Counted from the stretch's first letter, positions 17,064-27,510 are shown. The stretch is 48,162 nucleotides of DNA from Anaerotignum lactatifermentans DSM 14214 (GCF_900142265.1 NZ_FRAH01000022.1:1-48162), one strand, 5' to 3'. Numbers and translations: made by a program. Notes: generated by a model from the letters alone, not told the origin.

Positions 17064-20000
17064 ATGGAATTGATCAATAATACAACAAAAACATTAAAGG
17101 ATGATTTAGCTATCGAAATAAAAAAGGGGAGCAAGTTATCTATTGCAGCAGCTTGTTTTTCAATTTACGCATTTCAGGAACTGAAAGAGCAGTTGAAAAG
17201 CATAGAAGAACTGCGTTTTATTTTCACATCACCAACTTTTGTGACAGAAAAAGCAAAAAAAGAGAAAAGAGAATTTTACATTCCCAGATTAAACAGGGAA
17301 CGGAGTTTGTATGGCACTGAATTTGAAGTAAAACTCCGTAATGAACTGACCCAAAAAGCTATTGCAAAAGAATGTGCCGAATGGATCAGAGAAAAGGTTA
17401 CCTTCAAATCTAATACTACAAATGATAATATGATGGGATTTATCAATCTAGATGATAAAAATTATATGCCTATCAATGGGTTTACCACTGTGGATATGGG
17501 ATGTGAACGAGGTAATAATGCGTATAATATGATCCAAAAAACAGAAACGCCATTTTCCACAGCCTATATTGAATTGTTTGATAGTTTATGGAAGGATAAC
17601 ACAAGGCTTCAGATTGTTACAGATGAGGTGATTGATAGTATTACCGCCGCATATCAGGAAAACTCTCCAGATTTTATTTATTTTGTAACGCTGTATAATA
17701 TTTTCAATGAATTTTTGGAAGATATTTCAGAAGATATGTTACCAAATGAAGCTACAGGTTTTAAGAAAAGTAAAATTTGGTCAATGCTGTATAACTTTCA
17801 AAAAGATGCAGCCCTTGCGATCATCAGTAAACTGGAAAAATATAATGGCTGCATTTTAGCTGATAGCGTAGGGCTTGGCAAGACTTTTACAGCGTTAGCC
17901 GTTATCAAATACTATGAAAATAGAAACAAGTCTGTACTAGTCCTTTGCCCTAAAAAGTTGACAAACAACTGGAATACATATAAAGATAACTATGTAAATA
18001 ATCCAATTGCATCTGATCGTTTACGTTATGACGTATTGTATCATACGGACTTGAGTCGTACAAAGGGTACGTCAAATGGACTTGACTTAGATAGATTGAA
18101 CTGGAGCAATTATGATTTGGTTGTCATTGATGAATCCCATAACTTCCGTAATGGCGGTAAGTTATCTGGTGAAGATAATGAAAAGGAAAACCGTTATTTA
18201 AGACTGCTCAATAAAGTGATTCGTAAAGGTGTAAAGACTAAGGTTTTAATGTTATCTGCAACTCCGGTAAACAATCGTTTTAATGACTTAAAAAATCAGC
18301 TAGCTCTTGCCTATGAAGGAAACACAGAACTCATTGACGATAAATTGAATACCACTCGTAGTATTGATGATATCTTTAAAAATGCCCAAAGAGCATTTAA
18401 TACATGGAGCAAGTGGGAAGCCGTTGATCGTACAACAGCAAACTTACTCCGCATGCTGGACTTTGACTTTTTTGAGGTTTTGGATTCTGTAACCATAGCT
18501 CGCTCCCGTAAACATATTCAGAAATATTATGATACAGCGGATATCGGAACATTTCCAACTAGATTGAAGCCCATATCATTAAGTCCACGTTTTACAAATC
18601 TAAAGGAAGCAATCAATTATAATGAAATTTTTGAGCAGCTTATGCTGTTGACATTGACGATCTATACGCCAACACATTTTATTTTACCAAGCAAAATGGA
18701 AAAGTATGCTGAGTTATATGGCGACAATAAAGTGAATATTGGTTTTACACAGGCAAATCGTGAACAGGGGATTCGTAGATTAACAGCTATCAACTTGATG
18801 AAACGAATGGAAAGTTCTGTATTTTCTTTTAATCTCACATTGAAAAGAATTTTAGCATTGATCGATTCTACAATACAAATCATTGATAGCTATGATAAAA
18901 TGTCCTCGGTGAAATTGGATCTAGTGGATATCACAGATTTGGATGAGTTCGATGGTGAAGATCAGAACGATGATGAACTTTTTACATTTGGCAGAAAAGT
19001 AAAAATTGAAATTGGTGATATGGACTACAAGTCATGGAGAATCAGTCTTGCAAAAGATAGAGAAACACTGGAACTCCTGACCTCTATGGTTGGAGATATT
19101 ACACCTGAGTATGACAGCAAACTGCAGGAATTGTTTCAGGTGATCAAAAACAAAATGGAACATCCAATCAATGAGGGGAATAAGAAAATTATAATATTTA
19201 CTGCTTTTGCAGATACAGCAGGTTATTTGTATGATCATGTAAGCAAGTACGTAAAAGAAAATTTTGGGTTGAATACAGCAATCGTATCCGGTTCTATCGA
19301 AGGACGTACAACAATTCCAAAGCTTCGTAGTGATTTGAATACGGTATTGACTTGTTTTTCTCCGATTTCAAAGGATAAACAGCTTCTGATGCCGAATGAT
19401 GACAGAGAGATTGATTTACTCATTGCAACCGACTGCATTTCCGAAGGTCAGAATTTGCAGGACTGTGATTATTTGATTAACTATGATATCCATTGGAATC
19501 CGGTCCGTATCATTCAGCGTTTCGGGCGTATTGACCGTATTGGAAGCCGTAATGCTTATATTCAGCTTGTTAATTTTTGGCCGGATGTAACGCTTGATGA
19601 GTATATCGACCTGAAAGCGAAGGTTGAAACCCGTATGAAAATTGTGGACATGACTGCAACAGGTGATGATAACTTACTGAGCGATGAAGAGAAAACAGAC
19701 CTGGAATATCGAAAAAATCAGTTGAAACGGCTGAAAGAAGAAGTGGTAGATATTGAAGATATGACCACAGGTATTTCCATTATGGATTTGGGATTGAATG
19801 AGTTTAGGCTTGATTTGCTTGCGTATATCAAAAATCATGCAGATTTGGATAAAACACCTTTTGGGTTACATGCTGTAGTCCCGGCATCGGAAGAAATGCC
19901 GGTAGGAGTGATCTATGTTTTGAAAAATCGTTCAAACAGCGTTAATATTGATAATCAAAATCGGCTGCATCCATTTTATATGGTTTATGTCAGTCAGGAT

Positions 20001-20333
20001 GGGGATATCGTTTGTGATCATTTGTCACCCAAAGATATGCTGGATAAAATGCGTTATCTTTGCAAGGGAAAATCGGAACCCAATATAGTATTGTGTAAGG
20101 TGTTCAATAAAGAAACCCGTGATGGTAAAGATATGAGAGAGTTATCAAAGCTTTTGGAAAGAGCCATTTCCTCTATTATAGAAGTAAAAGAGGAAAGTGA
20201 TATTGATGCCTTTTTAGGTGGTGGACAGATCAGTTTTCTGTCAAATGAAATCAAAGGTTTGGATGATTTTGAATTGATTTGCTTTTTGGTCATTAAGGAA
20301 TTGCCAAAATCTATTTCGCAGAAGAAGTCATAA
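17064..20333 (+). CDS. PLD-like/SNF2-type helicase of a type III restriction locus
   Basis: A protein of 1089 residues. The N-terminus (about 1-110) resembles the phospholipase D-like domain that precedes many restriction-linked helicases (KLSIAAACFSIYAFQEL, then LRFIFTSPTFV), but no HKD catalytic motif is visible. The SNF2-like superfamily 2 core has GLGKT with its lysine at residue 273, DESH at about 356-359, LSATPVNNR near 400, and motif VI-like QRFGRIDRIGSRN near 820. It should be an ATP-driven DNA translocase. ATG 17064 is preferred over ATG 17058 because GGGAG at 17051-17055 is eight bases before it. This helicase with DUF4391, Mod and Res forms a recurring defence gene set. The translocase call is firm; its place in the restriction reaction is inferred. 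Confidence 0.85.
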   Translation: MELINNTTKTLKDDLAIEIKKGSKLSIAAACFSIYAFQELKEQLKSIEELRFIFTSPTFVTEKAKKEKREFYIPRLNRERSLYGTEFEVKLRNELTQKAIAKECAEWIREKVTFKSNTTNDNMMGFINLDDKNYMPINGFTTVDMGCERGNNAYNMIQKTETPFSTAYIELFDSLWKDNTRLQIVTDEVIDSITAAYQENSPDFIYFVTLYNIFNEFLEDISEDMLPNEATGFKKSKIWSMLYNFQKDAALAIISKLEKYNGCILADSVGLGKTFTALAVIKYYENRNKSVLVLCPKKLTNNWNTYKDNYVNNPIASDRLRYDVLYHTDLSRTKGTSNGLDLDRLNWSNYDLVVIDESHNFRNGGKLSGEDNEKENRYLRLLNKVIRKGVKTKVLMLSATPVNNRFNDLKNQLALAYEGNTELIDDKLNTTRSIDDIFKNAQRAFNTWSKWEAVDRTTANLLRMLDFDFFEVLDSVTIARSRKHIQKYYDTADIGTFPTRLKPISLSPRFTNLKEAINYNEIFEQLMLLTLTIYTPTHFILPSKMEKYAELYGDNKVNIGFTQANREQGIRRLTAINLMKRMESSVFSFNLTLKRILALIDSTIQIIDSYDKMSSVKLDLVDITDLDEFDGEDQNDDELFTFGRKVKIEIGDMDYKSWRISLAKDRETLELLTSMVGDITPEYDSKLQELFQVIKNKMEHPINEGNKKIIIFTAFADTAGYLYDHVSKYVKENFGLNTAIVSGSIEGRTTIPKLRSDLNTVLTCFSPISKDKQLLMPNDDREIDLLIATDCISEGQNLQDCDYLINYDIHWNPVRIIQRFGRIDRIGSRNAYIQLVNFWPDVTLDEYIDLKAKVETRMKIVDMTATGDDNLLSDEEKTDLEYRKNQLKRLKEEVVDIEDMTTGISIMDLGLNEFRLDLLAYIKNHADLDKTPFGLHAVVPASEEMPVGVIYVLKNRSNSVNIDNQNRLHPFYMVYVSQDGDIVCDHLSPKDMLDKMRYLCKGKSEPNIVLCKVFNKETRDGKDMRELSKLLERAISSIIEVKEESDIDAFLGGGQISFLSNEIKGLDDFELICFLVIKELPKSISQKKS

Positions 20334-20432
20334 GAGAACAAAACCTTTGTTACTTTGAACCCAGATTGCAAAAAATATATCATTTCATCTGTAACGAACA
20401 TCTGATAATATTACAAGGAAGGGGCTGAAAAA

Positions 20433-21038
20433 ATGCTTGGATTACCTCAAAATACGGAAATGAACAAGCAGCTTCCGAAAAAAGCGATCTATACTAAATT
20501 TCAAATGAATACAGCGGCGAAAGAAAAAATCGACTATGATATTTCTAAACTTTCCATTGTAAATGAAATTTCCCCTTCCCGCGTGCAGGTTTCGGAAGGG
20601 GAAAGTGTCAAATCGTTCTATGTACTTCTGGTGTCTTTGAAGCATAAGGATTTTGACGAAAAGAACATCGTTACCATTTCAAAGATCATTCCTCAGAATA
20701 TGCTGATGGTATTGGAGTATGAACAGGAAGCAAGGCTGGCGGTTTATCACACAAAACTGATGATGACACCGTGGCAGAAAACTGAAGACATTACAGTTAC
20801 GCTAAAGGGACTGGACCTGAATCAGATTTGGGAAAATATTATTGTTCAGATCGGGGAAATCAATATGGATGCTGGAAATACCCTGGAAGAACAAATTGCA
20901 CTGGATGAGCAGAAAGCAAAGTTGCAAAAAGAGATTGCGAAGCTGGAAAAGCAGGCGAGAGCAGAAAAACAGCCGAAGAAGAAGTTTGAGTTGGTGCAGA
21001 AAATTAATCAATTCAAAAAGGAGTTATATAATGACTAA
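20433..21038 (+). CDS. DUF4391 domain protein
   Basis: A 201-residue protein starting MLGLPQNTEMNKQLPKK, with the N-terminal pattern of DUF4391. The C-terminal third (about 150-200) is a charged, probable coiled coil (LQKEIAKLEKQARAEKQPK). Function is unknown; the family is repeatedly found between an SNF2 helicase and the methylase of type III systems. AAGGAAGGGG lies upstream of ATG. It starts 99 bases after the helicase and its last 8 bases overlap the start of the next gene, indicating coupling. Confidence 0.75.
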   Translation: MLGLPQNTEMNKQLPKKAIYTKFQMNTAAKEKIDYDISKLSIVNEISPSRVQVSEGESVKSFYVLLVSLKHKDFDEKNIVTISKIIPQNMLMVLEYEQEARLAVYHTKLMMTPWQKTEDITVTLKGLDLNQIWENIIVQIGEINMDAGNTLEEQIALDEQKAKLQKEIAKLEKQARAEKQPKKKFELVQKINQFKKELYND

Positions 21039-21639
21039 TATACTTGATTTTATTACAATGAATTTGGGTTGGATCATAATCATAACAGGTTTTTTCATTC
21101 CGCCTGTGAGGGATTTTGTTATAAAACAGTTTCAATTATCTCTAGATAAGGCACTGGAAGATAAAAAAAGTGTCAATGAGAGAAAAAACTATATAAGTAA
21201 AACCAGATTCGATACAGAATTTGAAATCTACCGACAACTTTCAAAAGATTTTTTTGCTATGATAAAACACACATCTAAATTAAATCCTTATGGTATGATT
21301 AGTACACCAGCATTTGATAGCGAAGAAGAAAAAGATGAGTATGATAAGAAAATTTATAAAACGGCAGTGAAAGCATTTTTCGTTGCACAAGATAATTTAC
21401 AAGCAAATGCTCCTTTTATAAGAGAAGATATCTATAATGGGTATAATAAAATATTAGAGCTTTGCAATTATCAACTTCATGTATTTCAGCAACGATGGAA
21501 TTTATCATTTTGTGCTATTTGTAAAGAGGATGCGTTACCAACAGATGAAGAACAAAAAATGACGAAAGAAATATATGATAAATTGAATGACTTAAATAAA
21601 AAAGTCAGAGCATATCTTGCAAGTTTGGATGTGTTATAA
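21031..21639 (+). CDS. Single-pass membrane protein inserted in the restriction operon
   Basis: A 202-residue protein with one N-terminal hydrophobic helix (about residues 8-26, TMNLGWIIIITGFFIPPV) and a long helical cytoplasmic part. I do not recognise a family. ATG 21031 overlaps the end of the DUF4391 gene by 8 bases, and AAAAAGGAG lies about eight bases upstream. It is followed by the methylase gene after 12-18 bases. It lies between DUF4391 and Mod, where I would not normally expect a gene, so it may be an accessory effector or a cargo insertion. A membrane-linked defence role is only a possibility. Confidence 0.65.
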   Translation: MTNILDFITMNLGWIIIITGFFIPPVRDFVIKQFQLSLDKALEDKKSVNERKNYISKTRFDTEFEIYRQLSKDFFAMIKHTSKLNPYGMISTPAFDSEEEKDEYDKKIYKTAVKAFFVAQDNLQANAPFIREDIYNGYNKILELCNYQLHVFQQRWNLSFCAICKEDALPTDEEQKMTKEIYDKLNDLNKKVRAYLASLDVL

Positions 21640-21657
21640 AATAGGAGGAAAATGAAA

Positions 21658-23565
21658 ATGGACAAGCTGAAAATGCACACGCCCAACAAGGCGGATGAAA
21701 ATTACAAAAAACTGGCGGAGCTATTCCCCAACGCAATTACAGAAACCATTGATGAAAATGGGAAAGTTGTGCGTGCCATAGACAAAGATGTATTGATGCA
21801 GGAAATCAACACAAGGGTAGTGGACGGCAAAGAAGAACGCTATCAGTTTACATGGCCGGACAAGAAAAAGTCTGTGCTGCTGGCAAACGCTCCAATTGCC
21901 AAAACCCTTCGTCCTTGCAGAGAAGAAAGTGTCGGCAAAGATGGAACCCCTGGAGGATTTGACTCCGAAAACCTCTATATTGAAGGGGATAACCTTGAGG
22001 TGTTGAAGCTTTTACAGGAAACATATTTGGGAAAAATCAAAATGATTTACATAGATCCTCCCTATAATACAGGAAATGATTTTGTGTATGAAGATGACTT
22101 TGCACAAAGTACAGAGGATTACATGGCAAATAGTGGGCAGTATGATGAAGAAGGTAATCGACTTGTTATAAATACAGAAAGCAACGGTCGTTTCCATACG
22201 GATTGGCTGAATATGATTTATCCTCGTTTAAAGATTGCTAAGGATTTACTTGCGGAGGACGGTGTTTTTTTCATCAGCATAGACGATGTGGAAGTATCTA
22301 ATTTGAGAAAAATATGTGATGATGCATTTGGAGCAGACAATTTCATTGCCAACTTGGTTTGGCAAAAGAAATTTTCTCGTTCCAACGATGCTACATATTT
22401 TTCTACAATGCATGATCACATCTTATGTTATTGTAAAGTTAATTTGCATTCTAACGAAAATGGATGGAAAATTGGACTTTTACCGAGGGGGGATGAAACT
22501 CCGGAAGGATACTCTAATCCGGATAATGACCCTCGTGGACCATGGACATCAGTAGTTTTGTCTGCTAAGTCAGGATCAGAAAGTCTTTTGTATGAAATTA
22601 CAACTCCAAGTGGACGTAAAGTTGTACCACCAAGCGGACGATTTTGGAGTTGTAGCCAAGAAACCTTTAACAAGTGGAACAATGATAATCGTATTTGGTT
22701 TGGCGTAAATGGAGATGGTTCCCCACGAAAGAAAACATTTTTGTCTGAAGTTCAACCTGGATTAAGACCAAATACACTACTATTTCAAGCAGATGTTGGT
22801 CATAATCAAGAGGGAAAACAAGAGTTAAAAAAGATTTTTGATGATGTTGGAGTTTTTGATAGCCCAAAACCAGTACGCCTGCTGAAAACCCTTGCAGTAA
22901 TTGCAAATCTAAAAGATGATGATATAGTCATGGATTTTTTCTCCGGTTCTTCCACCACTGCTCACGCTGTTATGCAGTTAAATGCAGATAATGGGGGGCA
23001 CTGCAAGTTTATCATGGTACAGGTTTCAGATAGAACTAATGAAAAGAGTGAAGCCTACAAAGCCGGTTACAAAAATATTTGTGAAATTGGAAAAGAGCGT
23101 ATTCGTAGAGTGGGAAAGAAAATCAAAGAAGAAAATCCTCTGGGAACACAGAGTTTAGATACAGGTTTCCGTGTGCTCAAGTGTGATACTTCCAATATGA
23201 AAGATGTGTATTATAATCCGAATGAATTTGACCTTCCGAAAATTGGCGAATCGGTAGATAACATCAAAGAAGACAGAACACCGGAAGATTTGCTGTTCCA
23301 GGTGATGCTGGATTTAGGTGTATTGCTGTCCAGCAAGATAGAAGAAACAGTCATTGCTGGCAAGAAGGTATTCAATGTTGCAGATGGTTTCCTGATTGCT
23401 TGCTTTGATGAAAATATCACCGATGAAACCATAATAGCCATTGCAAAACAGCAGCCTTATTATTTTGTTATGCGGGATAGTTCTTTGGCAAACGATAGCG
23501 TAGCTACGAATTTCGAGCAGATTTTCGCTACATACAGCCCTGATACAGTAAGGAAGGTGTTATAA
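21658..23565 (+). CDS. mod: Type III restriction system DNA methyltransferase, Mod subunit
   Basis: A 635-residue N6-adenine methyltransferase of beta class. The catalytic motif DPPYNTGND starts at residue 133 and the SAM-binding motif (DFFSGSSTTAHAV) is near 425-437, in the order IV before I expected for beta-class enzymes. Between them lies a variable target-recognition region (about residues 215-360). Mod recognises the asymmetric site and methylates one strand; with Res it forms the cleavage complex. ATG 21658 is preferred over 21652 because AGGAGG at 21643-21648 then lies nine bases away. The TAA stop overlaps the next ATG by one base. Confidence 0.92.
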   Translation: MDKLKMHTPNKADENYKKLAELFPNAITETIDENGKVVRAIDKDVLMQEINTRVVDGKEERYQFTWPDKKKSVLLANAPIAKTLRPCREESVGKDGTPGGFDSENLYIEGDNLEVLKLLQETYLGKIKMIYIDPPYNTGNDFVYEDDFAQSTEDYMANSGQYDEEGNRLVINTESNGRFHTDWLNMIYPRLKIAKDLLAEDGVFFISIDDVEVSNLRKICDDAFGADNFIANLVWQKKFSRSNDATYFSTMHDHILCYCKVNLHSNENGWKIGLLPRGDETPEGYSNPDNDPRGPWTSVVLSAKSGSESLLYEITTPSGRKVVPPSGRFWSCSQETFNKWNNDNRIWFGVNGDGSPRKKTFLSEVQPGLRPNTLLFQADVGHNQEGKQELKKIFDDVGVFDSPKPVRLLKTLAVIANLKDDDIVMDFFSGSSTTAHAVMQLNADNGGHCKFIMVQVSDRTNEKSEAYKAGYKNICEIGKERIRRVGKKIKEENPLGTQSLDTGFRVLKCDTSNMKDVYYNPNEFDLPKIGESVDNIKEDRTPEDLLFQVMLDLGVLLSSKIEETVIAGKKVFNVADGFLIACFDENITDETIIAIAKQQPYYFVMRDSSLANDSVATNFEQIFATYSPDTVRKVL

Positions 23566-23918
23566 TGGCTACATTAAAAGATATATATGATATTATAAAA
23601 GAATTACGCAGTCTTGCAAAAGAAATACAAAACCAAGAAGTATCTGCACTTGTTGCAGATATTCAGGATAAATATTTTGATTTGAAAGAAGAGCTAGAAA
23701 GCATTAAGGATGAAAATAAAGAGTTAAAAGAAAAACTTAGTCAAAAAGAAGATATTGTTTTGAATGAATTTGGTTTTTATGTGAAAAAATCAGAAAACTC
23801 AAAACATGTTTTTTGCCCATATTGTTATAATAAAGATGACCAACTATGCTTATTAGAACGAGATAATAATGAATTTTATTGTAAAAACTGCAATCAATAT
23901 TTTATAAATAGAGGTTAA
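23565..23918 (+). CDS. Small coiled-coil zinc-ribbon protein
   Basis: A 117-residue protein. Residues about 25-65 form a likely coiled coil (DLKEELESIKDENKELKEKL). The C-terminus is a zinc ribbon with CPYC and CKNC pairs at about 85-111. Function is unknown; small coiled-coil zinc-ribbon proteins are often found beside restriction genes. It overlaps the mod stop by one base and ends 3 bases before res, so it is inserted tightly between the two subunits. Confidence 0.7.
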   Translation: MATLKDIYDIIKELRSLAKEIQNQEVSALVADIQDKYFDLKEELESIKDENKELKEKLSQKEDIVLNEFGFYVKKSENSKHVFCPYCYNKDDQLCLLERDNNEFYCKNCNQYFINRG

Positions 23919-23921
23919 ATT

Positions 23922-26900
23922 ATGAAGTTTAATTTTAAAATACAACAATATCAAACAGATGCAGTCAATGCAGTCGTTCGGGTGTTTCAGGGACAGAATT
24001 ATTCTGATAGCGTTGGTTATATCCGCGATATGGGGAAACAACCTGCTTCGCCTGTCCAGATGAAATTATTGTCGCCTGATGAATTTGGTGATCAGATCGA
24101 CCTCTATGATGATACTGGCTATAAAAACGAAATGGTCAGTCTTTCTGATGAAGCTTTGCTCAAGAATATTCATCAGTTACAAAGCCAGAACAATATCAAG
24201 CTTTCTCCCAATTTGATAAAGGATCTGGGCAGATGTTCTCTTGATATTGAAATGGAAACAGGTACAGGGAAAACTTATGTGTATATCAAAACCATGTTTG
24301 AACTGAATAAGCGTTATGGTTGGAGTAAGTTTATCGTTGTAGTGCCAAGCATTGCCATTCGAGAGGGTGTCAAAAAGTCATTTGAGATTACAGCCGACCA
24401 TTTCATGGAGCATTATGGCAAAAAAGCCCGTTTCTTTGTATATAACAGTGCCAATCTGAATCAGCTGGATAATTTTTCTCAGAGTAGTGGGATCAATGTC
24501 ATGATCATCAATACACAAGCTTTTGCACGTTCCTTCAAAGAAGTGGAAGAAGGAAAGAAAAAAACGAAAGAACAGCTGATTATTTATGACAAGCGTGACG
24601 AATTTGGTTCTCGCCGCCCCATTGATGTCATTGCAGCCAACAGACCGATCATCATTTTGGATGAACCCCAAAAAATGGGTGGGAATGTTACCCAAAAAGC
24701 TTTGAAAAATTTTAATCCGCTGTTTTGTCTGAATTATTCTGCAACACATACAGTAAAGCATAACACCGTTTATGTTCTGGATGCGTTGGACGCTTACAAC
24801 AAACGCTTGGTCAAGAAAATTGAAGTAAAAGGCTTTGAAGTGAAAAATTTTAGAGGAACCGATAGCTATCTGTATTTGGAGCAGATTGTGTTGTCCTCCA
24901 AAAAACCGCCCATGGCAAGGATTGAACTGGAAATCGGGTATCAGAAATCCATTAACCGTGAAACCCGTAATTGTAATGTGGGGGATGATTTGTACTATAT
25001 TTCCCAGGAAATGGAGCAGTATAAAGGATATACCATTTCAGAAATCAATCCGTTGGATGGAACAGTTACGTTTACCAATGGAGAAGTGATTAAAGCGGGC
25101 GAGGTAAATGGTGACGTATCAGAAAGTGATATGCGTCGTATTCAAATCAGAGAAACCATTCTTTCTCATTTTGAAAAAGAGGAAAAATTATTCAATATGG
25201 GAATCAAATCCCTTTCTTTGTTCTTTATTGATGAGGTGGCAAAGTATCGTCAATATGATGAGGATGGCAATGAGCTTTTAGGGGAATATGGCAAAATGTT
25301 TGAAGAAGAATATAACAATGTTCTGAATCAATATATCACTGTTCTGGACACCCCATATCAAAAATATTTGAAAGAAAGTTGCAGCGATGTTACAGCTGTA
25401 CATAAGGGATATTTCAGTATTGATAAAAAAACTGGTCATAGCATTGACAGCCAGCTGAAACGTGGTAGTGAATTTTCTGATGATATTTCTGCCTATGATT
25501 TGATTCTGAAGAATAAAGAACGGTTGTTATCTTTTGAAGAGCCTACAAGATTTATTTTTTCTCACTCTGCACTCCGTGAAGGTTGGGATAATCCAAATGT
25601 TTTTCAGATATGTACTTTAAAGCACTCAGATAGCAATACTGCCAAAAGACAGGAAGTAGGCAGGGGACTTCGTCTTTGCGTCAATCAGCAAGGGAATAGG
25701 ATGGATGTGGAAAGTTGCGGGGATACGGTACATGACATCAATATGCTGACAGTCATAGCAAGTGAGAGCTATAAAGATTTTGTATCTCTTCTGCAAGACG
25801 ACATCAAGAAAGTTCTTTATGACAGACCGACAGTTGCTACCAGTGAGTACTTTGCTGGTAAGTATATTAAAGTGAATGATGTTCCTACGCTTATCGACAA
25901 AAATACGGCAGATATGATTGAATTTTATCTGATTCAAAATGGATACGTGGATCTGAAGCGTAAAGTAACGGATAAGTATCGTAATGATGCGGTTACGAAT
26001 ACATTTGCTCCTATGCCAGAAGAATTGCAGCCTATGGCAGAGGGAATCCATATGTTGGTGCAGGCGGTATATGATGACAGTATTCTGAAAGATATGTTCA
26101 AAGATGGTCATGAGTCAAAGGTAAAAGAGAATCCTTTGAATGAAAATTTTGCAAAAGCAGAATTCCAAGCACTTTGGAAACAGATTAACCATAAATATGC
26201 TTATACGGTAGAATTTGACAGCAATGAGCTTATTGCAAAATCAATTGCACATATTGATAAAAACTTGTTTGTATCAGAGTTGAAATATACTGCTACAATT
26301 GGTCGCCAGAAAGATAAAATGGATGAGTATGAAGTAGAACGTGGCGCATCATTCAGCGGGGAAAAGACAAGAACAGAAACATTAAAGCATACCACAACAA
26401 GTCAAATCAAATACGATTTGATTGGTAAAATTACAGAAGGAACAGTTCTTACACGAAAAACCGTTGCAGCAATTCTAAGTGGAATAAGAGTGGACAAGCT
26501 TGCTATGTTTAAGAACAACCCGGAGGAATTTATTTCAAAAGTAACTAAACTGATTAAAGAACAGAAAGCTACTATGATTGTGGAACACATTTCCTATGAT
26601 GTCATTGATGGGGAGTATGATAGTACTATCTTTACAGCAGAAAAGAATACACAAAGTTTTGATAAAGCGTTCCTGGCAAAGAAAGCAATTCAGGATTATG
26701 TGTTTACGGATGGTTCTGCTGAAAAAAGTATTGAAAGAAAGTTTGTGGAAGACTTGGATGCTGCAGAGGAAGTATGCGTATATGCTAAGCTCCCTCGAAC
26801 ATTCCATATTCCTACACCAGTTGGCAATTATTCTCCGGACTGGGCAATTGCTTTCTATGAAGGTACAGTTAAGCATATCTTTTTTGTGGCTGAAACGAAA

Positions 26901-27050
26901 GGCACAATGGAAAGTCTTAATCTGAGACCAATAGAACAGGCAAAAATTTCTTGTGCGAAAAAGTTATTCAATGAGATGTCAACCAATAAAGTGAAGTATC
27001 ATGATGTAGACAGTTATCAGAGTTTATTGGATGTGATGAAAGCACTTTAA
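23922..27050 (+). CDS. res: Type III restriction endonuclease, Res subunit
   Basis: A 1042-residue helicase-nuclease. The N-terminal superfamily 2 ATPase has TGTGKT with its lysine at 117, a DEPQK box (DEAD-equivalent) near 246, SATH near 274, and motif VI-like QEVGRGLRLC near 580. The C-terminal PD-(D/E)XK nuclease is seen at about 970-995 as YSPDWAIAFYE, then FFVAETKG. Res uses ATP-driven movement to bring two Mod-bound sites together and cut nearby. GAGGT precedes ATG by about six bases. Both active sites look intact, so the system is probably functional. Confidence 0.92.
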   Translation: MKFNFKIQQYQTDAVNAVVRVFQGQNYSDSVGYIRDMGKQPASPVQMKLLSPDEFGDQIDLYDDTGYKNEMVSLSDEALLKNIHQLQSQNNIKLSPNLIKDLGRCSLDIEMETGTGKTYVYIKTMFELNKRYGWSKFIVVVPSIAIREGVKKSFEITADHFMEHYGKKARFFVYNSANLNQLDNFSQSSGINVMIINTQAFARSFKEVEEGKKKTKEQLIIYDKRDEFGSRRPIDVIAANRPIIILDEPQKMGGNVTQKALKNFNPLFCLNYSATHTVKHNTVYVLDALDAYNKRLVKKIEVKGFEVKNFRGTDSYLYLEQIVLSSKKPPMARIELEIGYQKSINRETRNCNVGDDLYYISQEMEQYKGYTISEINPLDGTVTFTNGEVIKAGEVNGDVSESDMRRIQIRETILSHFEKEEKLFNMGIKSLSLFFIDEVAKYRQYDEDGNELLGEYGKMFEEEYNNVLNQYITVLDTPYQKYLKESCSDVTAVHKGYFSIDKKTGHSIDSQLKRGSEFSDDISAYDLILKNKERLLSFEEPTRFIFSHSALREGWDNPNVFQICTLKHSDSNTAKRQEVGRGLRLCVNQQGNRMDVESCGDTVHDINMLTVIASESYKDFVSLLQDDIKKVLYDRPTVATSEYFAGKYIKVNDVPTLIDKNTADMIEFYLIQNGYVDLKRKVTDKYRNDAVTNTFAPMPEELQPMAEGIHMLVQAVYDDSILKDMFKDGHESKVKENPLNENFAKAEFQALWKQINHKYAYTVEFDSNELIAKSIAHIDKNLFVSELKYTATIGRQKDKMDEYEVERGASFSGEKTRTETLKHTTTSQIKYDLIGKITEGTVLTRKTVAAILSGIRVDKLAMFKNNPEEFISKVTKLIKEQKATMIVEHISYDVIDGEYDSTIFTAEKNTQSFDKAFLAKKAIQDYVFTDGSAEKSIERKFVEDLDAAEEVCVYAKLPRTFHIPTPVGNYSPDWAIAFYEGTVKHIFFVAETKGTMESLNLRPIEQAKISCAKKLFNEMSTNKVKYHDVDSYQSLLDVMKAL

Positions 27051-27510
27051 AAGAAGGTGAATTATGGGAAAAAACTGTTATCTGATAGAGATAGTATAGC
27101 ATGTTGAAAAACATGTGTGTAGAAAGATAAATAACGATGTTATCGTTTTATTAGATAGTATATTTCTCGGATTCTAATGTGAAAATCACAATATGCTTCG
27201 CTCTGTTTACGATAGTTGATATAGTAGTTTAGGATAGTCAGCATGATTTATAAAGACTGTTTGTATTATGGCGCTGAAAGGATATATATTGCCGTGCGTT
27301 TTTTTGAAATCTTTTGTCATTGTGATGTTGTCGTTGTTTGCGAAAATAAGTATTCTTTTTGGAATTTTTACTCTATTATGCTAAAACGTTACTGTTTGTA
27401 TTTTATAGATTCAAAAATCAGGTCTTAATGCTGTTTGTAATATTTTGCATTGAGCTTATTTATGAATATGTATAAAAAATGTATTAGTGAATTAAAATGA
27501 GGTAATAACG
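27051..27510 (+). other. Intergenic region with truncated gene start
   Basis: A well-placed AAGAAGGTG and ATG at 27064 open an 11-codon frame that stops at once, as if a further operon gene had been lost. A 61-codon frame at 27243-27428 lacks a ribosome binding site and is probably chance. A weak promoter-like pair (TTGCAT, 18 bases, TGTATA) lies close to the start of the following helicase gene. Confidence 0.35.

Noticed and set aside
27243-27428. A 61-codon open frame between res and the SF1 helicase
   Set aside because: No ribosome binding site, odd aromatic and cysteine-rich composition, and no family resemblance.
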